64,000 nt of DNA from Bacillota bacterium (GTDB lineage: Bacteria; Bacillota; Clostridia; Lachnospirales; Cellulosilyticaceae): NCBI GenBank assembly GCA_023410675.1, contig JAEYPM010000066.1, forward strand, positions 18,778-82,777. The letters run 5' to 3'. Below, one piece after another: positions 35,432-44,585 of this stretch. Under the pieces are notes generated by a model. The model was given only the letters and a program-made list of their open reading frames with translations. It did no database searches and was not told the DNA's origin. Every line of letters starts with the position of its first letter. Positions within the stretch are counted from its first letter, which is position 1. Both the position numbers and the translations under genes were made by a program.

Positions 35432-36202
35432 ATGAGTAAAAAAACTTTGATTCTTTTACTATTTGCTTTAATGAGTTATAACGTATTCGCATCACAAGAT
35501 ATACCAAAGAATAAAGAGGCTTATGTGATTATTATCATTGACGATTTTGGAAATAATTTGACAGGGACAAAAGAAATTTTGGAAATGCCTATTCAATTAA
35601 CTGGTGCCGTAATTCCAGGGATGCGTTATTCTGTGGAAGACGCAAGAAGACTTCATGAATCAGGTAAAGAAGTCATTCTTCATGTTCCTTTAGAAGCAGA
35701 ATGTGGGAAAAAAGAATGGCTGGGCAATATGGGTATTACAACAGATATGAATGAAGACCAAATCAATAAAATACTTGAGAAGGCTATTAAAGAAATACCC
35801 CATATAAAGGGGATGAATAATCACATGGGATCAAAGGCGATGAAAGATGAAAAAATTGTCAGTCAGCTCATGGAATTTGCAAGGTGTAATTCTCTTTACT
35901 TTGTAGACAGTAAGACGACGGATGGCAAACTTTCTAAAGTGCTAAGCCTAAAAAATGGGGTCACTTTTTTTACAAGAGATGTATTTATTGATAATCAACT
36001 TTCCGTTTATGAAGCGAAAAAAAGACTTCTTGATCTTGAGAAGATTGCTAAAGAAAAAGGCTTTGCGATTGGGATTGGTCATGTTGGGAAGAAAGGACCT
36101 TATACTACAAGGGCACTAAGAGAAACGATAGGCGGCATGCAAGAAAGAGGCATAAAATTTGTAACACTGAGCCAGCTGATGGAAATAAGAGGGGATAAGT
36201 AG
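35432..36202 (+). CDS. Divergent polysaccharide deacetylase (DUF610/YibQ-like), exported
   Basis: The 256-residue protein has a signal peptide (about 1-20, ending FAS) and a barrel domain with VIIIIDDFGNN, HVPLEAE, MNNHMGSKAM and GHVGKKGPYT. The DD and HMGS features are those of the YibQ branch of the carbohydrate deacetylase superfamily. It would act outside the cytoplasmic membrane on a wall or envelope glycan, but the substrate is unknown. AGAGGTGAG gives good start spacing. It is alone between two promoters. Confidence 0.8.
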   Translation: MSKKTLILLLFALMSYNVFASQDIPKNKEAYVIIIIDDFGNNLTGTKEILEMPIQLTGAVIPGMRYSVEDARRLHESGKEVILHVPLEAECGKKEWLGNMGITTDMNEDQINKILEKAIKEIPHIKGMNNHMGSKAMKDEKIVSQLMEFARCNSLYFVDSKTTDGKLSKVLSLKNGVTFFTRDVFIDNQLSVYEAKKRLLDLEKIAKEKGFAIGIGHVGKKGPYTTRALRETIGGMQERGIKFVTLSQLMEIRGDK

Positions 36203-36228
36203 ACAAATGTCTATTATGTAGCTATAAT
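36200..36228 (+). promoter_or_regulatory. Sigma-A promoter of the M16C peptidase gene
   Basis: TAGACA (36200-36205), a 17-bp spacer and perfect TATAAT (36223-36228). The -35 overlaps the stop codon of the deacetylase gene. Confidence 0.7.
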
Positions 36229-36284
36229 GGAAGAAGTGACTAACGTAGTACGAATATTTAAACTATTTTACAGGAGGGAATAAA

Positions 36285-39194
36285 GTGCAAGAACATGATA
36301 TAAGGGGTTATACTTTAGATTATAATGAATATGTGATGGAAATAGATAGCCATGTATCCATATATAGACACAACAAAACCATGGCTAAGATACTATATAT
36401 TGCAGCACAAGATGAGCACAAAACTTTTTGTATTGGATTTAGAACACCCCCTAAGGATAGTACAGGAGTACCTCATATTATAGAACACTCAGTTCTTTGT
36501 GGGTCAAAAAAATATCCACTTAAAGATCCTTTTGTAGAACTAGCCAAGGGCTCTTTAAATACCTATCTCAATGCCATGACTTATCCAGATAAAACAGTAT
36601 ATCCTATATCAAGTCAGAACAGCAAAGATTTTCACAATCTTATGTCTGTTTATTTAGATGCTGTATTTTTCCCAAAAATTTATGAAAAAAAAGAAATTTT
36701 GATGCAAGAAGGATGGCGCTACCATATTGAAAGTGAAGAAGATCCTTTAGAATATAAAGGTGTGGTTTATAATGAAATGAAAGGGGCGTTTTCTTCACCT
36801 GAGGAAATATTGTTTAGGAAGATTAAGCAAAGTTTATTTCCTGATACAACTTATGCTTATGAGTCCGGAGGAGATCCTAGTGCAATACCAGATCTGACAT
36901 ATAAAGACTTTATAGAATTTCATGACAAATATTATCATCCTTCAAATGCGTATATATTTTTATATGGAGATATAGAAATTGAAGAAGAGCTTCGTTTTAT
37001 AGATGAGGAGTATTTATCTCATTTTGAATATAAAGAAATAGATTCTAATATTTTACTTCAAACACCATTTGAAAAACCAATATATAATAAAGCCTATTAT
37101 TCTGTTACAGAAGAAAGAGGAAATCAACTCTATATCTCCATGAACTTTGTGGTAGGAGAGATAGCAAATAGGAAACTTATGCTTACCTTGTCTATACTAG
37201 AATATGTACTTTTAGAAACACCTGGTGCACCCCTTAAAAAAGCTCTAATCCAAGCAGGAATAGCAGAAGATGTTTTTGGGATTTTCCAAGGAAGCTTGAG
37301 ACAGCCTATTTTTAGTATAGTTGCAAAAAATGCATCAGAAGATAAAAAAGAAGTGTTTTATCAACTAGTGATGGAGACACTTAGAAAGATTCAAGAAGAA
37401 GGAATTCCAACAGAGCTTTTGGAAGGAGCACTTCAGGTAAAAGAATTTAATTTAAGAGAGGCAGACTCAAAGGGTTATTCAAAAGGACTGCTTTATTCTT
37501 TAAGTGCTATTAAGAATTGGGTCTATGATAGTTCACCTATTGATTATCTTAAGTATGAGAATGACCTTACATTTATTAAAGAAAATATGAATAATGGATA
37601 CTTTGAAGCCATCATTAAAGAATATTTTCTTAATAACACCCATAGATCTCAAGTTGAACTTTATCCAAAACTAGGTCTTGATAAAACTATGGACGAAGAA
37701 ATAAAGGCAAAACTTGCTAAGATTAAAGCCAATTGGAGTCAAGATGAATTAAGAAAACATATAGAAGAAACATTAAAATTTAAAGCTTTTCAAGAGGAAG
37801 TTGATTCACTAGAATCTATTCATAGTATTCCTTTACTAGAGAAAAGTGACTTACAGAAGGAAGTCAACTATCCAAGATATGAAACGAAAACTAAAGATGA
37901 GAACACTTATATTGTAACCCCTATATTTACTAATAAAATAGCTTATATCAATTGGTATGTTTCGTTAAATGGAATAGAGAATAAATACTTGCCTTATTTA
38001 GGTATGATTGTAGGGATATTAGGAAAGCTTAATACAAAAAATTATACGTATGAGCAGCTTTCAGCCTATATAGACAAAAATATTGGCGGACTAGAATATC
38101 ATATACAAGCAATTGCAAATCTCAATCCTTCGCAGGAGTTCACCCCAGTATTTTATATCCAATCAAAAGCATTAATGGGTAGCATCAATGAGCAAGTGGA
38201 AATACTAAGAGAAGTTCTTCAAAATACACTTTTTGAAGATGAAACAAGAATTTTAGAAATTATTAAGGAAATGAAATCTTTGCTTGAGATGACCATAAGT
38301 GGTGAAGGCCATCGCATTGCTTATGGAAGGCTATTAGCACACTTATCAAAAACTGATGCTTTTGAAGAACAGACCAAAGGGTTATCTTTTTATCATTTCA
38401 TATGTGACATCGAAAAAAATTGGGACTTAAAAAAAGGTTCGGTTATCAAAGATTTAAAAACAGCGTATAGCTATCTTGCTAATAAAAAAAGAATAGTAGT
38501 CGGGCTCACTGTAGATGATGAGTTTGTAGACACATCGATAGACATCATAGCAAAAGAAATTCATAAACTAAACAATGAGGAAATATCATCGACACATAAT
38601 GAATTTAAATCAAGCACTATTCAAGAAGCTCTTGTATATCCAGGAAATGTTAATTATGTAGCCATGGGCTATAACTTTTCTCATCTAGGATACACTTACA
38701 GTGGCAGTCTGCTAATGCTAAAATCCATTCTTTCTATGGATTATTTATGGAATAAAGTTAGAGTACAAAATGGAGCATATGGATGCTTCTGCGATTTTAG
38801 GCGTAGTGGAAATATGTTTATGGTATCCTACAGAGATCCTAATGTTAAAAAAACAATGGATATATATAAGCAAACAGTTAGCTATATAGAAAATCTTAAT
38901 CTGAACGAAAGAGAACTCCTCCAATATCTTATTGGAACCATTAGCAGTTTAGATTTTCCATATACAGCTTCTACAGAAGGTAAAACAGCACAAGTTTACT
39001 ATTTTGTAGGCATGACACAAAAAGAACTTCAAAAAGCTAGAGACCAGCTGTTTTCAACGACAAATGAAACGCTTAGAAGTTTTGCACCACTTATAAAAGA
39101 TTGTTTTGAAAAGAACATGTATTGCGTTTTTGGCAATACAAATAGTATTGAAGAAGCAAAAGATATATTTAAAGAGATTACACAGGTGCAATAA
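36285..39194 (+). CDS. M16C family zinc metallopeptidase (PreP/insulinase-like)
   Basis: The 969-residue protein has four insulinase-type domains with the inverted zinc motif HIIEH (HxxEH, residues 64-68) and the downstream FVELAKGSLNTYLNAMTYPD region of the PreP subfamily. Such enzymes degrade short peptides in a closed chamber. There is no signal peptide, so it is cytosolic. The start is GTG at 36285, well placed after GGAGGG. It is a single-gene unit with its own promoter and a perfect hairpin downstream. Confidence 0.9.
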   Translation: MQEHDIRGYTLDYNEYVMEIDSHVSIYRHNKTMAKILYIAAQDEHKTFCIGFRTPPKDSTGVPHIIEHSVLCGSKKYPLKDPFVELAKGSLNTYLNAMTYPDKTVYPISSQNSKDFHNLMSVYLDAVFFPKIYEKKEILMQEGWRYHIESEEDPLEYKGVVYNEMKGAFSSPEEILFRKIKQSLFPDTTYAYESGGDPSAIPDLTYKDFIEFHDKYYHPSNAYIFLYGDIEIEEELRFIDEEYLSHFEYKEIDSNILLQTPFEKPIYNKAYYSVTEERGNQLYISMNFVVGEIANRKLMLTLSILEYVLLETPGAPLKKALIQAGIAEDVFGIFQGSLRQPIFSIVAKNASEDKKEVFYQLVMETLRKIQEEGIPTELLEGALQVKEFNLREADSKGYSKGLLYSLSAIKNWVYDSSPIDYLKYENDLTFIKENMNNGYFEAIIKEYFLNNTHRSQVELYPKLGLDKTMDEEIKAKLAKIKANWSQDELRKHIEETLKFKAFQEEVDSLESIHSIPLLEKSDLQKEVNYPRYETKTKDENTYIVTPIFTNKIAYINWYVSLNGIENKYLPYLGMIVGILGKLNTKNYTYEQLSAYIDKNIGGLEYHIQAIANLNPSQEFTPVFYIQSKALMGSINEQVEILREVLQNTLFEDETRILEIIKEMKSLLEMTISGEGHRIAYGRLLAHLSKTDAFEEQTKGLSFYHFICDIEKNWDLKKGSVIKDLKTAYSYLANKKRIVVGLTVDDEFVDTSIDIIAKEIHKLNNEEISSTHNEFKSSTIQEALVYPGNVNYVAMGYNFSHLGYTYSGSLLMLKSILSMDYLWNKVRVQNGAYGCFCDFRRSGNMFMVSYRDPNVKKTMDIYKQTVSYIENLNLNERELLQYLIGTISSLDFPYTASTEGKTAQVYYFVGMTQKELQKARDQLFSTTNETLRSFAPLIKDCFEKNMYCVFGNTNSIEEAKDIFKEITQVQ

Positions 39195-39224
39195 CAATAC
39201 GTTCTATACGAAAAGGTATTTTTT

Positions 39225-39233
39225 TGATATAAT
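39225..39233 (+). promoter_or_regulatory. Extended -10 promoter next to a strong hairpin
   Basis: TGATATAAT (39225-39233) has a perfect -10, but only TATACG at the -35 position (39205-39210). Transcription would start near 39240, immediately before a 17-bp hairpin. Confidence 0.4.
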
Positions 39234-39243
39234 AAGATTTGTT

Positions 39244-39281
39244 AAAACAAAGTACTATTAGAAATAATAGTACTTTGTTTT
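39244..39281 (+). terminator. Perfect 17-bp hairpin after the M16C gene
   Basis: Seventeen perfect base pairs (39244-39260 with 39265-39281) close a GAAA tetraloop, with the 3' arm ending in Ts. It is a strong intrinsic terminator on either strand. Confidence 0.85.
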
Positions 39282-39325
39282 TCAACATGGATTCTTATGA
39301 ATTCTAATAGTGAGGAGAAAAAGAC

Positions 39326-39508
39326 ATGAATTTGACACAAAAACAAAAAAGGGTAATTGTTATCATTTTAGCATTTATTCTTATAGCAACTGGGGCATTA
39401 CAAATTGTCTTTAACATTCAATTTAATGAGCAAATAGTAAAATTTATGCAGATGATTATCTTGCTGGTTGCTTTTTATTTGCTATGTATACCACCTAAAA
39501 AGAAGTAG
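39326..39508 (+). CDS. 60-residue two-helix membrane protein
   Basis: A short basic N-terminus (KQKR) leads to two hydrophobic helices (about 10-29 and 37-54) and ends PPKKK, which predicts an internal C-terminus. GAGGAG lies upstream with good spacing. No family is recognised. It is 40 bases before the SDR gene and may be co-transcribed with it. Confidence 0.55.
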   Translation: MNLTQKQKRVIVIILAFILIATGALQIVFNIQFNEQIVKFMQMIILLVAFYLLCIPPKKK

Positions 39509-39548
39509 AAAAAAGATAAAAAAGTAAAAGTAATAGATGGAGGTTGAA

Positions 39549-40310
39549 ATGGAATTTCAGGGCAAAGTTGTTATAGTAACAGGAGGCGGACAAGGAATAG
39601 GAAATAGTATTGCCAAAGAATTTGCAAAAGAAAAGGCAAGTGTTATTATAGCTGAAATAGATAATGAGGCAGGTCTTGAAACACAGGAAGAGATACATGC
39701 TTTTGGTGGTGACTGTATGTATATCCATACAGATGTAAGCAAAGAGCAAGATGTAATAGATATGGTAAAACAGGTAACAGAGCGTTATAAGAAAATAGAC
39801 ATATTAGTCAATAACGCGGCTATTAGTTCCGAAGGCACTTTGTTTTCTCGAACAATTGAAGACTTTGAGAAAGTTATAAAGGTCAATGTTGTTGGTGCAT
39901 ATATATGTAGCCGTTATTGTAGTGAATATATGCAAGAAGGAAGTAGCATTATTAATATCGCATCAACGCGAGCTATAATGAGTGAACCACACACAGAGCC
40001 TTATTCTGCATCAAAAGGAGCAATCCTTTCACTAACACATTCTTTAGCAGCAAGTCTTTCGCCTAAAGTGCGTGTAAATAGTATTAGCCCAGGGTGGATT
40101 GATGTATCACAAGCTAAAAAGAAAAAAGATCGTAAATTTACTGTTCTAACGGAACAAGATCATATGCAGCATCTTGTTGGCAGGGTAGGTCAACCTAAAG
40201 ATATTGCTCAGGCTGTCCTTTATTTAGCTAGTGAAAAGGCAAGTTTTATAACAGGAACCAATATGATCATTGATGGTGGAATGACAGTTAAGATGATCTA
40301 TTTAGAATAA
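39549..40310 (+). CDS. Short-chain dehydrogenase/reductase
   Basis: The 253-residue Rossmann enzyme has TGGGQGIG for NAD(P) binding, NNAAIS, a catalytic Ser in NIASTRA, YSASK and SPGWID. The end of the domain, TGTNMIIDGG, is typical. GGAGG at 39539-39543 sets the ATG at 39549. The substrate cannot be told from sequence. The subfamily resembles glucose dehydrogenase/3-oxoacyl reductase-like SDRs. Confidence 0.88.
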   Translation: MEFQGKVVIVTGGGQGIGNSIAKEFAKEKASVIIAEIDNEAGLETQEEIHAFGGDCMYIHTDVSKEQDVIDMVKQVTERYKKIDILVNNAAISSEGTLFSRTIEDFEKVIKVNVVGAYICSRYCSEYMQEGSSIINIASTRAIMSEPHTEPYSASKGAILSLTHSLAASLSPKVRVNSISPGWIDVSQAKKKKDRKFTVLTEQDHMQHLVGRVGQPKDIAQAVLYLASEKASFITGTNMIIDGGMTVKMIYLE

Positions 40311-40324
40311 GAGGGGATTATATC

Positions 40325-40885
40325 ATGATAAAACAAGAAGATAACTATATACGTAGCAAAAAAAACAAGTATCTAAAAATGAGCATAATATGGATGAGTA
40401 TTGTTCTCATAATATTTTTTGCTGGAATCATTGTTTCCAAGCAACGAGCAAACTATTTTACTGTTGTTGCAGCTGTACTTGTTATTTCACTGGCACAGAA
40501 TCTTACAAGATATATAGCTATTAGAAGGTTTAATTCTCCGAGTAAAGAGCATGTATCCATTTTAAACACAATAAAGGGGGATTGTTATTTATACCATGGA
40601 GTTTTACTTCCAGATACAAAGAAAATTCACTTTATTGATCATGTTATCATCACTGAAAATCACATTTATTTTATAGCACAAGATATAAAAACTATTGATA
40701 ACGTTAAAGATTGGCTTGTTAAGGGATTAAGTAAAAAGGGTATAAACCAAAAAGAACTTCAGTTTATTAATATAAAAGATGAGAAGCAAGTAAAAGAAGC
40801 TGCAAAAAGTATAGAAAAAGAATTACAAATTAAAGGTAGTATGCTTGACCAAAAAAGTGAAATTTTAGAAGCAATGATGATGTAG
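40325..40885 (+). CDS. Two-helix membrane protein with possible NERD-like domain
   Basis: The 186-residue protein has two N-terminal membrane helices (about 18-40 and 45-62) and a cytoplasmic part. Residues about 82-125 read GDCYLYHGVLLPD, IDHVIITENHIYFIAQDIK, which recalls the NERD nuclease core (IDHVVV...GIFVIE.K). The usual ExK appears to be DIK. The rest is a helical tail. Resemblance is by eye, so the nuclease link is a hypothesis. GAGGGG precedes the ATG. Confidence 0.5.
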   Translation: MIKQEDNYIRSKKNKYLKMSIIWMSIVLIIFFAGIIVSKQRANYFTVVAAVLVISLAQNLTRYIAIRRFNSPSKEHVSILNTIKGDCYLYHGVLLPDTKKIHFIDHVIITENHIYFIAQDIKTIDNVKDWLVKGLSKKGINQKELQFINIKDEKQVKEAAKSIEKELQIKGSMLDQKSEILEAMMM

Positions 40886-40902
40886 AAAATAGGAGAAGAT
40901 AC

Positions 40903-41871
40903 ATGAGGAAGATCATAGTCTCACAGGAAGAGGCAAATCAGAGGTTAGACAAATTTCTATTAAAGCATTATAAAAAGTGCCCTAAGAGCTTTATTTATAA
41001 AGGCATACGCACAAAGAAAATTAAGTATAATCAAAAAAGAGCTAAAGGGAATGAAATACTGAAGACAAATGATGAAATACAAATATATTTTAATGAAGAA
41101 CAAATAAAAACCTTTGAAGAAAATAAAATAGTTACTAAGATGCCAATAACCTTTAAAACGGTTTATGAAGATGATAATATACTTATCGTTGATAAACCTG
41201 TGGGTTTACTTACTCAAAAGGACAGTAAAGATGGATGTAGTTTAGCCGAGCAAGTGCTTTGTTATTTAAGTGAGAATGGAAGTTATGATAGCAAACACAC
41301 CAAAGGGTTTACACCTGCTCCGTGTAATCGTTTAGATAGAAACACTGCGGGGATCGTCCTTGTAGGTAAAAACATAAAGGCAGTTCAGGCTATAAGCACA
41401 ATGTTAGAGCATAAGCTAATATCAAAGTATTATATGAGCATTGTATTAGGAAGGATAACAGAGCCTATTATCTTAAAAGGCTATCATATGAAAGATACAA
41501 GTAAAAATGAGGTTCAAATATTTGATCACTATGTGAGTGGCTTAAAAGAAGTAGAAACTAGGATATTACCTCTTAAAACAAATGGTAGATATACAGTTAT
41601 AGAGGTACAGCTGGTAACAGGAAAAACCCACCAAATTAGAGCTCATTTAAGCTCAATAGGGCATCCCATTATTGGTGATCCAAAGTATGGTGATAAGATA
41701 GAAAACAAGTATTTTAAAGATAAGTTTCATTTAACAGCTCAGTTTTTATGTGCCTATAAGATAAAATTTGAACTATGTATTGAACCCTTTATGTATTTAC
41801 AAGATAGGGTTTTCACAGTGTCGGCACCTTATATTTATTCACAAATCTGTCAAGCAGAAAACCTCATTTGA
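40903..41871 (+). CDS. RluA family pseudouridine synthase
   Basis: The 322-residue protein has an N-terminal S4-like region (QEEANQRLDKFLLKHY) and the catalytic domain: VGLLTQKDSKDG, the catalytic Asp in NRLDRNTAGIVL, then LVTGKTHQIRAHL and IIGDPKYG. It has NRLD where most family members have HRLD. The RNA target is unknown. The last 22 bases overlap the convergent gene on the other strand. Confidence 0.9.
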   Translation: MRKIIVSQEEANQRLDKFLLKHYKKCPKSFIYKGIRTKKIKYNQKRAKGNEILKTNDEIQIYFNEEQIKTFEENKIVTKMPITFKTVYEDDNILIVDKPVGLLTQKDSKDGCSLAEQVLCYLSENGSYDSKHTKGFTPAPCNRLDRNTAGIVLVGKNIKAVQAISTMLEHKLISKYYMSIVLGRITEPIILKGYHMKDTSKNEVQIFDHYVSGLKEVETRILPLKTNGRYTVIEVQLVTGKTHQIRAHLSSIGHPIIGDPKYGDKIENKYFKDKFHLTAQFLCAYKIKFELCIEPFMYLQDRVFTVSAPYIYSQICQAENLI

Positions 41872-42632
41872 TGAAGTACATGTGAAGCAGAGAGCTTAGC
41901 TTGTTCCATATAATGATAAATAAGTGCTTTTTCACTATCATATGGAGCAATATATTTCGCGGCAACAGCAAAATTCCTTTTTTGATATTCTTCATAGGCA
42001 ACGAGTAAAGTAAGATCCATTATGATTTGCGAGTTTCTAAGTTTTTTGGCACACATTAATGCTGAAAAGTAATCATGGAGCTTTATAAAAAGTTCGCAGG
42101 CATCAACATATTCTTTTACAAAAAACAACGTAATAGCAGTTTCTTCTATTTGACGAAGTCCTAAGTACTTAAGGTGTTCTTCTTTACACTTGTTAAAGCA
42201 ATCGATGGCATGATTAAATTGGTATAATTTTAGATAGCAAAGACCAGCTTCGTAATAGTAAGAATTTTTTTTATAGAGCTTTATAGCTAGAGGTAGGTTA
42301 AAAAAGCTATAAAAGAAAGCTGCTTTTTTTTCACTATGTATATTTTCGCACAGCATGGCTCCTAAACGATAATACTTTTTTATTTCAGCAAGTTGAATAG
42401 CTTCAGAATAAAGTCCTTGATTTTCATAACACTTAATAGCTAATAGATAGGCTTTCCCTTTTGTAAAACACTGGGCAGCAAGCAAATACTGACCTAATTT
42501 CTTATAAAGAAGACCGGCGATAAAATAAAGACCATTTTTGTCTAGAATTCGAGCTTTTTTTTCAGTGCTATATTTAAGAAATTTAAATCTTTTTCTGGTA
42601 CATCGAATAAAAAATACGATATAGTGTATCAT
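41850..42632 (-). CDS. Repeat-helix (TPR-like) protein of unknown function
   Basis: The 260-residue protein is a chain of short helical hairpins with repeated Ala/Tyr/Gly patterns, such as GLLYKKLGQYLLAAQCFTKG, AIKCYENQGLYSEAI and AGLCYLKLYQFNHAI. It has a hydrophobic and then basic N-terminus (FFIRCTRKR). GGAGG lies before ATG at 42632, so a longer frame is rejected. A protein-binding scaffold is likely. I know of no named family. The gene converges on the RluA-type synthase gene with a 22-base overlap. Confidence 0.6.
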   Translation of the reverse strand: MIHYIVFFIRCTRKRFKFLKYSTEKKARILDKNGLYFIAGLLYKKLGQYLLAAQCFTKGKAYLLAIKCYENQGLYSEAIQLAEIKKYYRLGAMLCENIHSEKKAAFFYSFFNLPLAIKLYKKNSYYYEAGLCYLKLYQFNHAIDCFNKCKEEHLKYLGLRQIEETAITLFFVKEYVDACELFIKLHDYFSALMCAKKLRNSQIIMDLTLLVAYEEYQKRNFAVAAKYIAPYDSEKALIYHYMEQAKLSASHVLHQMRFSA

Positions 42633-42739
42633 AGTTCCTCCTAATTTCATAAATTTACATAATATCTACGTATTAATATCTATGTATGACAATTTTACCA
42701 AAAATTAACAAAAAAATCAAGAGATGGAGATAAAATAAT

Positions 42740-43279
42740 ATGGGTTATTGGAATACAAGGGGACTTAGAGGAAGTGCTCTTGAGGACATTATTAATATGA
42801 CAAATGAGTTATATAAACGAAAAGGAATAGCACTCATTCAAAAGATCCCAACGCCTATTAAACCAATTAATATTGATAAGGAGAAAAGGGTTATTACCCT
42901 TGCCTATTTTGAACAAAAAAGTACAGTAGATTATATAGGTGTGGCACAAGGAATTCCTATATGCTTTGATGCAAAAGAAACAGCTTTAAAATCACTGCCA
43001 CTTGCAAATGTTCATACCCATCAAATCGAATTTATGAAAGCATTTAAAGAGCAAGGTGGGGAGGCATTTTTAATTGTTTATTTTAAGAAATATGAAGAGC
43101 ATTATCTTATGGATATCGATAGCCTTGAGTCATACTATAATGAAACATTAAGAGGGGGGAAAAATTCCATTCCTTATGAGCAGTTCGATAAAAGTTATAT
43201 CATTCCAGTAGAAAATGGAATGTTTCTCAATTACTTAAAGATAGTAGATCTTTATTTGAGTAAAAGACAAAAGCACTAA
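42740..43279 (+). CDS. recU: Holliday junction resolvase RecU
   Basis: The 179-residue protein matches RecU: the N-terminal RGSALEDIINMTNELY, KIPTPIKPI, then VDYIGVAQGIPICFDAKET, which carries the catalytic acidic residues and Lys, followed by LPLANVHTHQIEFMK and FLIVYFK. B. subtilis RecU has FEAKET, here FDAKET with Asp for Glu. It resolves recombination intermediates. In Bacillus recU lies beside a penicillin-binding protein gene. Here it stands between unrelated genes. GATGGAG precedes the start. Confidence 0.9.
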   Translation: MGYWNTRGLRGSALEDIINMTNELYKRKGIALIQKIPTPIKPINIDKEKRVITLAYFEQKSTVDYIGVAQGIPICFDAKETALKSLPLANVHTHQIEFMKAFKEQGGEAFLIVYFKKYEEHYLMDIDSLESYYNETLRGGKNSIPYEQFDKSYIIPVENGMFLNYLKIVDLYLSKRQKH

Positions 43280-43329
43280 CATGAATAGAATAATGGCAAA
43301 TAGTAAATAATTCCTATGAGGTGATAAGG

Positions 43330-44550
43330 ATGAAAAAAGGGATCCTCATAGGGATTATTTTTTGCTTTATGCTTTCAGGTTGTAACAAACTTCAAAGCAG
43401 TATTAGCGAACAAGAAGTTACATTGTCAGAAGAAAGTAAAAAAAACATAGAGATATGCCTATATATCGAAAAAAAGATATCATTAGGGAAATATGAACCT
43501 GAAGAAGGGATTTATCTAGGTGCTTATACTGAAAAAAATTCTTATATTCATGATGATATCAAAGTATTTGAAAGGTTGGTTGGGCACCCACAAACTTTTA
43601 GAGTGCTTCAATATTCGAGCAAAAATGTTATTACAAAAAAGGATATTTTGCAGTGTATTGCACAAAAAAAAGTGCCATATATTAAATTGCTCATGCCCAA
43701 AAAAGATCCACTAAATAGAGTCTATCAGATGATTGCTGATTTACGTTCAGAATATGATATACCTATATTTATTGAGTTATTTCCACTTACAGATGATATT
43801 ACGGATCCTGCTGCTTATAAAGATATTTACATGGATGCTCATAAAATTATTAAAAAATATATAAAAGACAGCACTATCGTTTGGAGCATTGAACTTGGAA
43901 GGACTTACGATATGCCCCTATACTATCCAGGCAATAAATATGCAGACTGGGCAGGAATTAATATTTATGTACCAAAATACAAAAATAATAAAGAGTATGA
44001 TGAAAATATTGAAAAAAATCTAGACTTTTGGTATAAAAACTTTCAACATTCAAAACCGATGATGATTTCCGCATTAGCTATTTCTCATTATTCTACTGTT
44101 GATCATACCTATACAGTAAGTGAAACAAAAGATAAACTGAACATGTTTTATGATACCTATACAAAGCTGTATCCACGTCTTAAAGGCGTTATTTATATTG
44201 ATATAGATATGAGAGAGATTAGTAATAAAGGAACAGATGATTACAGGGTAACTATGCAAAAACAACTCAGTGACTACCTAAAAAACAAGTTCAAAGAAGA
44301 TAGATTTTTAGATTTCTTAGCAGAAGAAAAACCATCAACAGCTTATCAACTTATCAAGTGTGATATTCCTGCAGTGGTATGTAATGACAAAATTTATATT
44401 TCAAAAGAATATACAAAAGTGTTATTTAAAGGGATCACTCTATCAAAGATTGCTAGCATAAAAGATTTGGAAGGAGAAGAATATTACTTATTAGAAGATA
44501 TTGCACAATATGAAAAAGTGTTTTATCAAATACCAAAGATTACATTTTGA
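43330..44550 (+). CDS. Lipoprotein with a degenerate glycosidase-like (GH26-like) barrel
   Basis: The 406-residue protein has a lipoprotein signal with LSGC at residues 15-18. Residues about 58-320 look like a TIM barrel glycosidase: GIYLGAYTEKN, IFIELFPL (possible acid/base E149), YYPGNKYADWAGINIY, then KPMMISALAISHYS. In GH26-like enzymes the last segment is normally ISEFG or ISEWG, and the Glu is the nucleophile. Here it is Ala (A248). A C-terminal stretch (about 345-400, VVCNDKIYISKEYTK) resembles a stalk or copper amine oxidase N-like repeat. It may bind glycans without cleaving them. The family call is by eye. Confidence 0.55.
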   Translation: MKKGILIGIIFCFMLSGCNKLQSSISEQEVTLSEESKKNIEICLYIEKKISLGKYEPEEGIYLGAYTEKNSYIHDDIKVFERLVGHPQTFRVLQYSSKNVITKKDILQCIAQKKVPYIKLLMPKKDPLNRVYQMIADLRSEYDIPIFIELFPLTDDITDPAAYKDIYMDAHKIIKKYIKDSTIVWSIELGRTYDMPLYYPGNKYADWAGINIYVPKYKNNKEYDENIEKNLDFWYKNFQHSKPMMISALAISHYSTVDHTYTVSETKDKLNMFYDTYTKLYPRLKGVIYIDIDMREISNKGTDDYRVTMQKQLSDYLKNKFKEDRFLDFLAEEKPSTAYQLIKCDIPAVVCNDKIYISKEYTKVLFKGITLSKIASIKDLEGEEYYLLEDIAQYEKVFYQIPKITF

Positions 44551-44585
44551 ATGGAATATTATATTTAAAAAGTTATTTTGTTGTT

